From contig JANPYM010000006.1 of assembly GCA_025890175.1 (NCBI GenBank), positions 1 to 64,000 of the forward strand: a DNA stretch of 64,000 nt, written 5' to 3'. Positions 1-10,397 of this stretch are shown here, piece by piece. Numbering within the stretch: position 1 is the stretch's first letter; each line of letters opens with the position of its first letter. The stretch is from Ciborinia camelliae (taxonomy: Eukaryota; Ascomycota; Leotiomycetes; Helotiales; Sclerotiniaceae). Under the pieces are notes generated by a model. The model did not search any database and was not told the origin of the DNA. It worked only from the letters and a program-made list of their open reading frames with translations. The position numbers and the translations under genes were made by a program.

Positions 1-412
1 TGCATTTTCTATCCTAACATAAACAATAAATTCCAATAAATAAAATTTTTCAAATAAAATGTTTTAAAAAAAAAGATTTTATTATAAATTTAAAAACAAT
101 AAAAACAAAAAAAATATTTAAATATAAAATTTAGATTTAAAATTAATATATTAATAATTGTTAGTATTTGATAATAATTAATAACAAATTTTTAATATAA
201 TATTTAATTTTTAAATTATTTAATATATATAAAAATAGGTTTTTATAATTAAATAAAAAAAGTTTCGAAAATATATAAAATCTTATATTAAACAAAACAT
301 TATTATTTAAATAATAATTAATGATATATTATTAATTATTTAAAAAAATAATAAGAATTTTATTTAAAAAATAATAAAAAGTTTTGGGGCTAATATTAAT
401 CTAATTGATTTC
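1..412. repeat. AT-rich RIP-type fragment at window edge
   Basis: This stretch is almost entirely A and T, with no coding frame, and resembles the interior of the large AT block further on. A 22-base near-direct repeat (tgcattttctatc-c/t-taacat) lies at its left edge (position 1) and again just after it (413-434). That would fit a flanking duplication or the ends of an inserted element, but the element is cut by the window edge. I infer a RIP-mutated transposon remnant and cannot name a family. Confidence 0.5.
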
Positions 413-448
413 TTGCATTTTCTATCTTAACATTGGCCTATAGTAACT

Positions 449-510
449 TTTTTTGCGGGCCAATGCCCTTCTGTAAAAAAGGACCAATAGGGGCATTGGC
501 CCGCGAAAAA
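449..510. repeat. Inverted repeat, 20-bp arms
   Basis: The arms at 449-468 and 491-510 are complementary over 20 bases with one mismatch. The core is GCGGGCCAATGCCC against GGGCATTGGCCCGC, with a 22-base spacer. It is GC-rich in AT-rich surroundings and stands next to the 541-602 repeat. It could be a palindromic end of a transposon or an RNA hairpin; the sequence does not decide between them. Confidence 0.7.
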
Positions 511-540
511 GTTTATGGAATAATAGTTAGGGCTATAGCT

Positions 541-602
541 AATAATAAAGATCAAGTCTATGGCAAGGGCTATTATTGGTCGGCCCGAGCGGCCGTACTT
601 AA
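541..602 (+). repeat. Copy 1 of a hairpin-ended repeat (second copy at 21683-21748)
   Basis: This segment shares about 60 bp with 21683-21748, including the exact tail GGTCGGCCCGAGCGGCCG followed by TACTTAA, after which the two loci diverge. The tail contains a short GC stem (CGGCC/GGCCG) a few bases before the point of divergence. This copy has lost part of the long upstream stem that is perfect in copy 2. It may be the 3' end of a mobile element. Confidence 0.65.
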
Positions 603-2008
603 AGCAGTAGTTAGGATCGCTATTTCAAAAATCACGTGAATCGATTGCGGGAACATCAAGGGTATTTTTGAATTTTCCGATTATTCCCCCAGAAAATCCT
701 TGTGTTTTACGAAAGAGGGATGTTGATTGAAGATCTAAACTATAACTGCTTATAAGCCAGAGTAAGTGGAGGGGATTAGTCAGCAGGATTAGGTTCATAA
801 GCTCAAGTAGTATAGGCACTATCGCCCTTAGGGGTATGGTGCATGGTTCAGTGGTAGAGCTCTCCATTTTAATTTCAACCTATTTTCTGCCAGGTTCTGA
901 GCTAATACTACCTAATGCCAATATGACTTGATAAATCACCCCTGTTACTATCATTGGCATTGTAGAGGAAGGAACTACCTAGTGAGATATTACATAATCA
1001 GGTCTGGACGGAGATAGTATAAAACCTTTATCTAGCTAGGTAGTTAAACAATGAGATCATCCCTTTCCCACTTTATACAAAACTCCAGACATAGTCAGTA
1101 TAAAACTATACTGTCTGTAATGATTATTTAAGTGATTATTAAGTGACGCACGGATGACAACGACTGTAATGGCATTCTTATTACACTTATTAATGACTAT
1201 AAAATACTAAAGATGTATTCTAAATCCCATAGAGAGGAAGCAATGGGTTATAATAGCATTATATTCAATTGACTAAAGACTATATATATATTTGCAAACC
1301 TCTTGCCTTTATATTCTGTTCCCCCATGCTCGATACAGCATAGTCAGCCAGGTGACACCCAATGATGTGACTAGGAACCGTGTGACCTTATTCCTTATCA
1401 ATATCTTGGAGATTCCATTCTATATGCCCTAGATGATGTGCCTGACAGTGTTGAAGGAAACAGTTATTAAGATGAGAACATTAGATCGATTATTTAAGTT
1501 TAGATATATATATAAAAGAAAAGCTGAGTTTAGAAATAACAATTTAATGCATTTGAATATTATAACTAATATAGTAGAAGTAGATTGAACTTTAATATAA
1601 AAACCAAGCAATTCAATTCAATTTAATTTAATTTTAGTTAACGAAGTTTCTGTTTATATTAAACTTTAATGCAAATGAAAAATTTAACAAATTCAATTTC
1701 GGTTAATCAAGTTTTTATTCAACTTGAAACAAGTAAACAGAATAGATAACCTTAATAATAAGTAATAAGTATAGAAAGTAAGTTACTTCAGGTTACTTAT
1801 CCTAGTATCTACTATATTAGGAGTCAGGAGTCAGAAGTGAGGACAGCTGGTATATAAGGATAGACATCGCCCATATTGACGAGATGAACATTTACATCAA
1901 GTTAGTTACAGCTATCTAAGATTACCTACAGTCATTACTTTATTTAAACCATTCATCAATCATCCATCAATCGCCAACCATCAACCACACTCCTTTTAAG
2001 TCGTCAAA
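603..2008. other. No convincing gene
   Basis: The region is moderately AT-rich with short spurious frames only. A tRNA-like A-box sequence occurs near 845 but no cloverleaf forms. The last 150 bases before 2009 (CATCA-rich, pyrimidine-rich) look like promoter and 5' leader of the secreted-protein gene that follows. Confidence 0.6.
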
Positions 2009-2446
2009 ATGGTCAAACTCTCCTCCATTTTTTTCTTTCTCATCGCCACCGCTGTCAGTGTGGAAGCTTGCAAGTATTGCCAGTGCCTATTTCCAAATGG
2101 TGACCACTGTTGTCTAGCCAAGGTAAATAATTCTTCCGTCCTATCTTAAATAAATAATGCCTGTTATACTTGTCATACTTGTCAATGTGTCCACGACTCA
2201 TGCATGACTCATGGCTGTCAAGGCTTTTACAGTAATCAAGTTTTAAGGCAGAACTAATTTGATTTCATTTTATAGGACACTCGGGTCAATGACCAAGATT
2301 GTACAGCTGTTTGCGGAAAAGCCCGTCGTAAGGATAACGATTGGACTTTGATCGATGGAGTTAGGATAGAGGGTACGGATTGTAGATCCAGTCACTACAA
2401 GTGTGCTTCTTATTTCGAACAAAAGAGGCGTGCCAGGTGTGTCTAG
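2009..2446 (+). CDS. Small secreted cysteine-rich protein (SSP-1), 94 aa, two exons
   Basis: Exons are 2009-2122 and 2276-2446; the intron runs from GTAAAT to TATAG. The product is 94 aa. Residues 1-20 form a hydrophobic signal peptide ending near VEA, followed by ten cysteines at 21, 24, 26, 34, 35, 47, 51, 74, 81 and 93. The start is the first ATG after a CATCA-rich leader, and the signal peptide fixes it. A clear paralog lies at 24253-24630 on the minus strand with the same intron position and cysteine spacing. It is presumably secreted to the apoplast or medium. Size, ten cysteines and a position beside RIP-mutated repeats are typical of effector or antimicrobial candidates, but I recognise no named family, so function is unassigned. 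Confidence 0.85.
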
Positions 2447-3480
2447 GAGGTACTTGCCCTCAATGGTTGCATGAATTGTGTAATCCCGATAGGGCTATGT
2501 GATGGGCGTTTATTTCTATTTTTTGGGGTTAGGGGCCGATAGAATTCTCATTGTCATTACTACCACTCCGTATTCCGCGTGCTATACTTTGTTTGATTAA
2601 TGTTTCCAATTTTAAGGTCCAAAAGGTTAAGATAAAGTGGTAGGTACTAAGTTGATATCCCATCTTGAGAAATAATCTTGTCTTGGGATTAACCTAAGTA
2701 AGACCGACCCGGAAGGTAATTTACTTGTTCTACGAATTCTGGATTATAAACATCATGCTCATCAAATTTATGTTCGTAAATTATACATGTTCATTGACTG
2801 GTTCGCCGAGTTCTCAGGGCACAATAGGTATCAAACTTGTTTAAGGCTCATCAGAGCATATCTCATCCAATTTTGCGAGAGTGATGGTGGGATCAACTCT
2901 ATCAGAGATATCATATCGTAGGATGCTAGTTCTTCCATCGGGTGTGGTTTTAAAAGCCTTAAATCCTCCGCGACAAGTGTACGGATCCAGTAAATCTGAT
3001 CGGCCGACGCCCTACCGTCGTCTGCATTGGCGTGTAAAATTACCTGGTATCTTTGGCCTTCACGAAATGTGTTAGTCTATACTGCATAATATCTAAATAT
3101 TAAGAAGGTTTACCTATTCCGATAAATACAGCAGTTGTGTTTTATGGTTTTATGGGAAGAAAGTCTGCACCGTTGACTGCCAATTTGTGGTTGTTCACCT
3201 CAAAAATGTAGGTATTATCAACTAAAATGGTTATTCAAGTTAGTCTCTCGGTTTATTTTTGTTGTCCATTGGGAGTAACAACCAGGAGGTATCTTTTGTC
3301 CTGGAAATATATAATAGTTAGAAAAGAGTGAAATAACCCTTTCTGGAGCTAGGAATGGCTAACCTGCTTGAAAGTTCGTGTATAAATTGAGTGCTTGTTA
3401 ATGCAATTGTTATTCTTCTCTTGATCCGTGCAGTTATAAGTTACTATTGCAAGTCAGTTGTGATCCTTCCTCACTCAATT
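2447..3480. other. Downstream of SSP-1, no supported gene
   Basis: The sequence has ordinary base composition but only short frames without family resemblance. A 64-codon frame at 2881-3075 has no recognisable features. I see no RNA gene here. Confidence 0.55.
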
Positions 3481-3492
3481 TACGTACCAATG

Positions 3493-4062
3493 TCATTGAT
3501 CGATCAAAGACTTGTCATCAGTGAAGGTCCCTAGCCATTCACCAAGCTCTTTGTAAAAAGCAGTCAAAGCTCTACGATGATTCCAATCACTCATCAACAT
3601 TGAATCAATGGCTTCGCAATACCAGGCTGAAGAACCATAAATAGCCGTACCACTAGCACTTCTCAGTACACCCGTTAAGGGCACCCATTTCATAGTCTGT
3701 AGAAATATTATAATCTTTTCCGCCAGGACCACGAAGCCAACATCCACGATTTCCGAATGTTGGGCATGACATTCAATCATTGATGCCTGGATCCTCGCAT
3801 TGGCACGAGGGCTTTTGAGGTCCATTTGGAGGTTTAAAGACTGAAGTACCTTTATGATTTGATTCTACAAGTGATAGTGGCTGCTGCGAGGAGGTATCAT
3901 TGTCCCATGGCGTGAAGGTTATAAACACCATGACACGAGTCACGGTATTTCAACCATAATGAAAGAATTGCAGTCTAACGCTGGATTTTCAAAAACCTCT
4001 TGAATATCGATGAGCCAGATTGTGCGAGGAAAGGTTAATCCTGTATGTATGATAAAACTTGA
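3493..4062 (-). pseudogene. Unidentified gene fragment
   Basis: On the minus strand a coherent frame runs through 3493-3825 (110 codons from an internal Met) and stays open a little upstream, to a possible acceptor (TTGTAG) near 3865. Further upstream, around 3950-4062, a second frame reads like coding sequence (core LTFPRTIWLIDIQEVFENPA) and ends at a TGA. The two could be exons of one gene, but no clean splice pair links them. I do not recognise a family. Adjacent repeats and the broken structure suggest a decayed gene, although a real multi-exon hypothetical gene is possible. Confidence 0.4.
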
Positions 4063-4296
4063 TTCCTATAAAGCTACGAAGAGGTTTATCCTCATATAGA
4101 AGTACTATTAATCAAATTAGAATCCAATCATAACATTATTTCAGAATTTCTACGCCAGAGACTATATCAGAAATTTCCGCCTCACATACGCAGCCTTCAC
4201 GTGCGATTCATCTAAGATAATTGGAAATCTATTTGACGGTCGCACAGTAATTCGTGGCAACCGCGGCCTAACTACATTGAAACGTGGAGACATTAA

Positions 4297-4740
4297 CTAA
4301 CACTATCACAAAAGAAGAAGAAAGTCATCCATGGCCAATATATATTGCCGAGAAACGAGCATTCTCCTAACCATTTATTGAAGAATGCATACAGTACTTG
4401 CAGTGTTTTATACAACAACAATAAATATCCACCTACGGCACAATATTCTCACCTCCCACCAAATCAGGATAAATCCGATAGCATTCCTGAGATCACTAAA
4501 TGGATTGATTAGGAGCTTCGTCAAAATCCAGATGTTCAACAGATATGTGATTGGTATCTTTTCCACGAACCTAATTTTGTTGCTGGTGGCGAGTATGCAA
4601 CTGAGCATGTTTTTGAGGAGCACATAATTGCTTCCTTTCTGAAACGGATACAAAAGTCATTTGGATTATGTGAGAGCAAATTGCGCAAATTTGAACAGCG
4701 TTTTCAATCTTATAAGCAAGACAGAAAATTTTCCTTTTAG
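4297..4740 (+). pseudogene. Frame with one in-frame TAG, unidentified
   Basis: One frame stays open for about 147 codons apart from a single TAG at 4510-4512 (reading WID-stop-ELRQNPDVQQ), and ends in TAG at 4738-4740. The translation has a normal amino-acid mix, with an acidic/aromatic centre (WYLFHEPNFVAGGEYATEHV) and a basic C terminus. CAG to TAG is the expected product of C-to-T mutation, so a RIP or deamination nonsense change is a plausible cause. No start codon is evident and no family is recognised. Confidence 0.4.
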
Positions 4741-4917
4741 AAATCAAAAGCCAGTTGCTGCCATGGCGCTTGATTTTTTGGATAATATCAGAAGGAATGA
4801 GTTCTTTATTTCAAGAGCTGAGGTCAACCTACCTATTCCTTGTATGAACTTTTAAAGAGTTTTTTGTTTGTGCTTTTCTCTTATCGCGTCTAGCTGGGGC
4901 TGTAGGTAACCCGGCGT

Positions 4918-5172
4918 TGTAGGGGAGGAGGTAGGAGAGGAGGTAGGAGAGGAAGTAGGAGAGGAAGTAGGAGAGGAAGTAGGAGAGGAAGTAGGAGAGG
5001 AAGTAGGAGAGGAAGTAGGAGAGGAAGTAGGAGAGGAAGTAGGAGAGGAAGTAGGAGAGGAAGTAGGAGAGGAAGTAGGAGAGGAAGTAGGAGAGGAAGT
5101 AGGAGAGGAAGTAGGAGAGGAAGTAGGAGAGGAAGTAGGAGAGGAAGTAGGAGAGGAAGTAGGAGAGGAGTA
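4918..5172. repeat. 12-bp minisatellite (AGGAGAGGAAGT)n
   Basis: About 21 tandem copies of a purine-only 12-mer; the first copies carry GAGGAGGT variants. The complementary strand reads as an endless Leu-Leu-Pro-Leu frame, which is a by-product of the repeat and not a gene. Confidence 0.95.
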
Positions 5173-5540
5173 AGAAGAGAGTAGAAGAGAAAATGATCGT
5201 TTTTGTTTTTGATCATTATAAAACTGTTATATAGTGTCGAGGATGAGCATTTTTGCTAGAATTAATGTAATTTTTAATTCCTTCTTATTAAAAAACGTTT
5301 ATCCCACAACCAATACTTTTGTATAAAAGTAGTCCTGAAACGGAAGAGGAGAGAGGGGAGTGGAACGGAATAAACTTTTTCTTTTCAAAGAAATACTTGT
5401 TATTGAAAGAAATATTAAAGATTTAGTTCAAAGATTAAAGTCAGTGAGGTGGTATTATTCAGAATATGAAAGTCAAAACATTTAAAACTTTATCCTTTTA
5501 ATTCAATAACAACTGCAAATCCACTATTTCCATATTAAAA

Positions 5541-6523
5541 ATGTCTTATTCAATATCATCTTCTTATAGTGAAACTGACAAGAATCAATATCAACAGAAA
5601 TCAAGTAAGATATCAGGATCTAGCAAGATATCGGACACAAGCAGAATATCAGACAAAGCTAAGAAATGATGAGGATGAGGAATTGCGCCTACGTAGGGAG
5701 AACAAGAGAAGAAAGAAAGAAAGGGGAGAAAAGGGAGAGAAAGATAAAAAAAAGTTGAGAAAATATATTCAACAATCAAATTTACCATATATACAACAAC
5801 TTCAAAACCTACTTTATGAATTTCTGAAGATATATCCACTGGCATTTTTTATCATTATTATTGTATTCATATTTATTTTCATATTTATTTTCTTGGGATT
5901 GATTTTTATTATAATAAATAGTAAAAAAATGAAGCAGAATACAACGAAGGAGCAGCAGCAACAGCAACAATAACAGAGTACGATTACGAAATAGGAGCAA
6001 CAGCAAAATGTTCCGCCACCACCACCAATACCAGTAACCTTGAGGGGAATCTCTTCAAAGTCCTCCCAAAGGCAATGATTAAGGAATTCGGCGATCATAA
6101 AGCCAACTTCCGTTCAGGCATCAATCTTCTCGCTGCGATGGAGAGTTCATACCTCCCGATCCACAATATATCATTCATTTCACCTATACTAGATTTTGGA
6201 AAGCTTCGAATTTTGCATTCTTTACCACCACAAATCAATTATTGAAACAAGAAGCTGAATTACTACTTCAACGATCGAGTCAGCTTATCGATGATTGGTA
6301 TACTCTACCTTTCAAAAATAATACATCGGCACGGTGTTTTTTCCCGGCTATTCCGATTTTCCCCAAGAAAAACTTGATCAAGTGGGAGTGGGAGAAGGGA
6401 GATGAGGACCCCGAAGTCAAGGCTTTAGCGGCTTGGGTGGAGGATATGAAGGAGTGGTGTGGAAAGCGTAATGAGACTGCTTCCAGAATGAGAGAGAGAC
6501 TCGAAGAATGGGATACTGATTGA
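5541..6523 (+). pseudogene. Frameshifted hypothetical gene with lysine/glutamate-rich N-terminal half
   Basis: An ATG at 5541 opens a serine-rich N terminus (MSYSISSSYSETDKNQ) that hits TGA at 5667. One base later the frame continues as an acidic/basic stretch (DEDEELRLRRENKRRKK) and a hydrophobic, TM-like run of F/I near residue 100. A second frame covers about 5940-6150 (LFKVLPKAMIKEF). A third, from about 6140 to 6523, begins EFIPPDPQYIIHFTYTRFW and ends in a charged helical C terminus at TGA. The pieces join logically only with frame changes and no good splice sites, so I read one decayed gene. The family is unknown. Confidence 0.4.
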
Positions 6524-7053
6524 AGGGGAAACTACTTATATTGTAAATGAACCAACCTATGGATCATGTCAGTGTTTAGCAGGAAGATATATAGGTGTGC
6601 AAAGCAAAGGATATTCAATTATAAATACGATGAGATTTGAAATTAAACCGTGAAATATATTAGTAATTGTTGGAATCACTCCGGGTTGTAACGTACGCGT
6701 GGTAATAGTAATCAATAAGTGTAGGATCTGAGTTGAACTTATTATTATTGATGATGTGAGGTTGTAGACCTGGAGATCTATATAAGCAGAACCACCCGGT
6801 CACATGCTAGTATATGCCGCAACAGTAATTAGAGTGGGCGATACCCATAGAGCCTGAAACAAATATATTAAGCTTGAGATCTAGTGACGTAACTTTCTAC
6901 TTATATATATAGCTACATTCCTTTTATAGTTTTTGAGACTATCAAGTTCGATTCAACACGCTAGTACAATTCTCGATTGATAATTAGAAACTATATACTA
7001 GGTTTATAACCACTGCTATAGAAGAGGCCAACCATTCATTATATTTGCGAACC
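6524..7053. other. Left flank of the 16.9-kb insertion
   Basis: No coding frame is supported. The interval 6667-6960 starts TTGTTGGAATCAC and ends GATTCAACAC, faintly like the termini of the GTGTTGGAAT MITEs at 24006 and 25466, but without a matching target duplication. Confidence 0.4.
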
Positions 7054-7061
7054 TTTACTTC
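7054..7061. repeat. Target-site duplication TTTACTTC (left copy)
   Basis: This 8-bp word directly abuts the left terminal repeat at 7062 and is repeated exactly at 23920-23927, directly after the right terminal repeat. Confidence 0.8.
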
Positions 7062-8047
7062 TAGACTACGTATAAAATACTCGCCCTATACAGGTACCCG
7101 CGAATTATTTGCCCCATAGGTTACCCACGAAACCTTCTACCTGCCCCGTAAGGCTTTATTGGAATTTCAAAATTATTTATTTTATATAGATTCTTTACAA
7201 ATAATTTGTAAATAATTTATTACTTTATAAATAAATAAATTATTTATATATTTATAAATTATTTATAAATAATTTATTTATTTATATTTTATAGATTATT
7301 TACAAATAATTTATAAATAATCTATTACTTTACAGATAAATAAATTATTTGCAAATTATTTATAAATAATCCGATTTGTATAAATTTTATAAATATATTT
7401 TTAGGGATTAAATAGGTTTTATAAATTTTAGATTTCAAATTTCAAATTAATATAAAAATTAATATAAAAATAAATATAATTATTTAATAAATTATTTATT
7501 TCTTTAATTATTTTATTAATTATTTTTAATCCTTTAAAATTTTGATTATTTAATTTTTTATATATTATTTTAATTTTAATTAATTTGTTATTAAATTTGA
7601 GATTCAATAAATAATTAATATTTTTTTTTTATAAAATTTAATAAAAGTTTTTGTAATAAATAATAAATCTAATATTTATAATATAATATTTAATAAATTA
7701 AATAAAATATTTATATATATTTTAAAATTATTATAATATAATAATATAAATAATAATAAATTTTAATGATAATTGTTTAATGAAAAAAAATATGAAGGGA
7801 AATAAAATCGATAATATTTTCGAATATTGCGTTTTTTGTTTGATTAAATTTTTTTAAGGATTACTAATAAATTAAACTTTATATTCGAAATATATTGAAA
7901 ATCCAAAAATTGTTTCAAAATTAGTTTTCGATTTTTTTATTTTGTTTTAATTTTTTTATTAATAAACTTATTTATTATAAATATATTAATAAGTTTTTTA
8001 TTAATAAAATCTTTTTTTATTAATTTTATATTTCAAATTATATAAAA

Positions 8048-8160
8048 ACGAGCTTTGCCTCCGGCCCCTCGATGCCGGAAAAAGGATTCGCCTCGCTACG
8101 CTCGTCGAATCATTTTTCAGGGCACCTTAGGACCTACAGCGCAGCTCGTCTGCCGGAGGC
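8048..8160. repeat. GC-rich island with interlocked inverted repeats
   Basis: In otherwise nearly pure AT sequence, this GC-rich segment holds perfect arms GCCTCCGGC (8057-8065) with GCCGGAGGC (8152-8160), ACGAGCT (8048-8054) with AGCTCGT (8143-8149), and GATTCG (8085-8090) with CGAATC (8106-8111). The first two pairings cross each other. No gene is visible. Confidence 0.7.
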
Positions 8161-8220
8161 TATCAGATACCTAATCTGGTAATATTGAAGCTATTCGCGA
8201 AATTCGCTTTTTTTTTGAAA

Positions 8221-8326
8221 TAAAATAATTAATAAAATAATTAATAAAATAATTAATAAAATAATTAATAAAATAATTAATAAAATAATTAATAAAATAA
8301 TTAATAAAATAATTAATAAAATAATT
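8221..8326. repeat. 12-bp tandem repeat (TAAAATAATTAA)n
   Basis: About nine uninterrupted copies of a 12-mer inside the AT block. Frames across it are meaningless. Confidence 0.9.
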
Positions 8327-8518
8327 ATTAATAATAAATTTCTTTATAATTATAAAAATAATAAGAAATAATTAACTATTCTAAAAATATAATTTAATTT
8401 TTAATTTTATTATATTTAGAATATTAATTGTTTTAATTTCTATTTATAATTGGATTAATTATTAATTATTATTTTTAAAGTTTATATAATTTATCTATTG
8501 CTTTTTATTTTTTTTAAT

Positions 8519-8778
8519 TTCTTTTTCTTTTTCTTTTTCTTTTTCTTTTTCTTTTTCTTTTTCTTTTTCTTTTTCTTTTTCTTTTTCTTTTTCTTTTTCT
8601 TTTTCTTTTTCTTTTTCTTTTTCTTTTTCTTTTTCTTTTTCTTTTTCTTTTTCTTTTTCTTTTTCTTTTTCTTTTTCTTTTTCTTTTTCTTTTTCTTTTT
8701 TCTTTTTTCTTTTTTCTTTTTCTTTTTTCTTTTTCTTTTTTTTTTTTTTTTTTTTTTTTTTTCTTTTTTTTTCTTTTT
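8519..8778. repeat. Hexanucleotide array (TTTTTC)n with poly-T
   Basis: About 30 copies of TTTTTC run to about 8700, then TTTTTTC variants and a poly-T run. The long Phe or Lys/Glu/Arg frames on the two strands come from the array and are not genes. Confidence 0.95.
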
Positions 8779-8939
8779 TTAATCTTTTCATTATTAATTA
8801 TTATTTCCAAATTTTATATAAATAATATTCTTTTATATTTTTAATTTTTATTTTTAATTTTTTACTTTTTTTATATTTCATTTTTAATTTTTAATTTTTT
8901 ACTTTTTTATTTTTTACTTTTTTACTTTTTTAATATTTC

Positions 8940-9075
8940 ATTTTTTATTTTTTTTATTCTTTTTTTTATTCTTTTTATTCTTTTTTTTTATTCTTTTTTT
9001 TATTCTTTTTTTTTATTCTTTTTTTTTATTCTTTTTTTTATTCTTTTTTTTTATTCTTTTTTTTATTCTTCTTTT
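8940..9075. repeat. Imperfect T-rich repeat (TTTTTTTATTC)n
   Basis: Irregular tandem copies of a T-rich word ending in ATTC, probably slippage-derived. No gene. Confidence 0.8.
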
Positions 9076-9377
9076 TATTTTTTTATTTAATTTTTTATTT
9101 ACTTTTGAATTACTTTTTAATTTTTTTAAATTCTTTTAAATTTCTTTTTATATTTTTCTTTAATCTTTTTATTTATTATTTAGAAAAATTATATAATTTA
9201 TATTTTGTTTTGAATTTTCTTTTATATCTTTTTTTATATTTTTCATTCTTTTAATCTTTTATAAAAGATTTTATTTATTTTTCTTTTAATTCCTTTTAAT
9301 TATTTATTAATATTTTCAAATTTTATACATTTATATTGATATTTAATTTTCTTTCTTTTTAACTTTTTTATCAATTG

Positions 9378-9812
9378 ATTTATTTTATTTATTTTATGTA
9401 TTTTATTTATTTTATTTATTTTATTTATTTTATGTATTTTATTTATTTTATTTATTTTATTTATTTTATTTATTTTATTTATTTTATTTATTTTATTTAT
9501 TTTATTTATTTTATTTATTTTATTTATTTTATTTATTTTATTTATTTTATTTATTTTATTTATTTTATTTATTTTATTTATTTTATTTATTTTATTTATT
9601 TTATTTATTTTATTTATTTTATTTATTTTATTTATTTTATTTATTTTATTTATTTTATTTATTTTATTTATTTTATTTATTTTATTTATTTTATTTATTT
9701 TATTTATTTTATTTATTTTATTTATTTTATTTATTTTATTTATTTTATTTATTTTATTTATTTTATTTATTTTATTTATTTTATTTATTTTATTTATTTT
9801 ATTTATTTTATA
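9378..9812. repeat. 9-bp tandem array (TTTATTTTA)n, about 48 copies
   Basis: A 9-base unit repeats for about 435 bp; a few early copies carry TATG for TATT. The unit length is a multiple of three, so one frame stays open as Phe-Ile-Tyr repeats; I regard that frame as an artefact. Confidence 0.95.
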
Positions 9813-9823
9813 CGATTTTATAT

Positions 9824-9889
9824 GTTCGTAGGGTTCGTAGGTTCGTAGGTTCGTAGGTTCGTAGGTTCGTAGGTTTATAGATTTATAGG
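9824..9889. repeat. Octamer array (GTTCGTAG)n
   Basis: Six to eight copies of GTTCGTAG follow the 9-mer array. The last copies read GTTTATAG and ATTTATAG, a gradient consistent with C-to-T and G-to-A changes. Confidence 0.85.
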
Positions 9890-10397
9890 TTTCAGCTAAT
9901 CAGCATCGTGTTTAACTTTTTCAAAGTACTTCTCAATTGTAACTTTAATTCTTTATATCATCAAAATATTTTCACAATTATTTTCATTTAAAATAATTTT
10001 TACAATATATAGTAAAATATAAATATTTATATTATATTCATTTTGTATATTGATTATTGTTGTATTTTTAATTAAATATATAATACCTATCTCTTAATTA
10101 ATTATATAATTAATTATATAATTTATTTATTTAATTAAATATATTAATTAATTAATTAAAAAATTAATAAATTATATATTTATTTAATTATACAGGGTAT
10201 AATTAAATGTACGGTACGGTAGTACGAACTACGCGAACATGTGCCTAGTACGATCATTCGAATCGTACAGGGTTCTTTCAGAATTCGAAACGCCGCATTA
10301 AGAAAGGTTGATTCTTTGTTCGATTTTGCATTGAAAAAAGCAATATAGTGGGGCATTTCATTTTCGATACTATGATTTTCAATCAATATAATCAATA

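Noticed and set aside
838..905. tRNA gene (TGGTTCAGTGG A-box, GGTTCTGAGC B-box)
   Set aside because: No acceptor stem, anticodon stem or T stem can be formed; at most a tRNA-derived SINE scrap.
4890..5216. Leu-Leu-Pro-Leu frame on the minus strand
   Set aside because: Produced by the 12-bp minisatellite.
6667..6960. Third GTGTTGGAAT-type MITE
   Set aside because: Ends only loosely match and no target duplication is present.
8495..8810. Poly-Phe and Lys/Glu/Arg frames
   Set aside because: Produced by the TTTTTC array.
9375..9848. 157-codon FIYFIY open frame
   Set aside because: Produced by a 9-bp tandem repeat; no protein-like composition.
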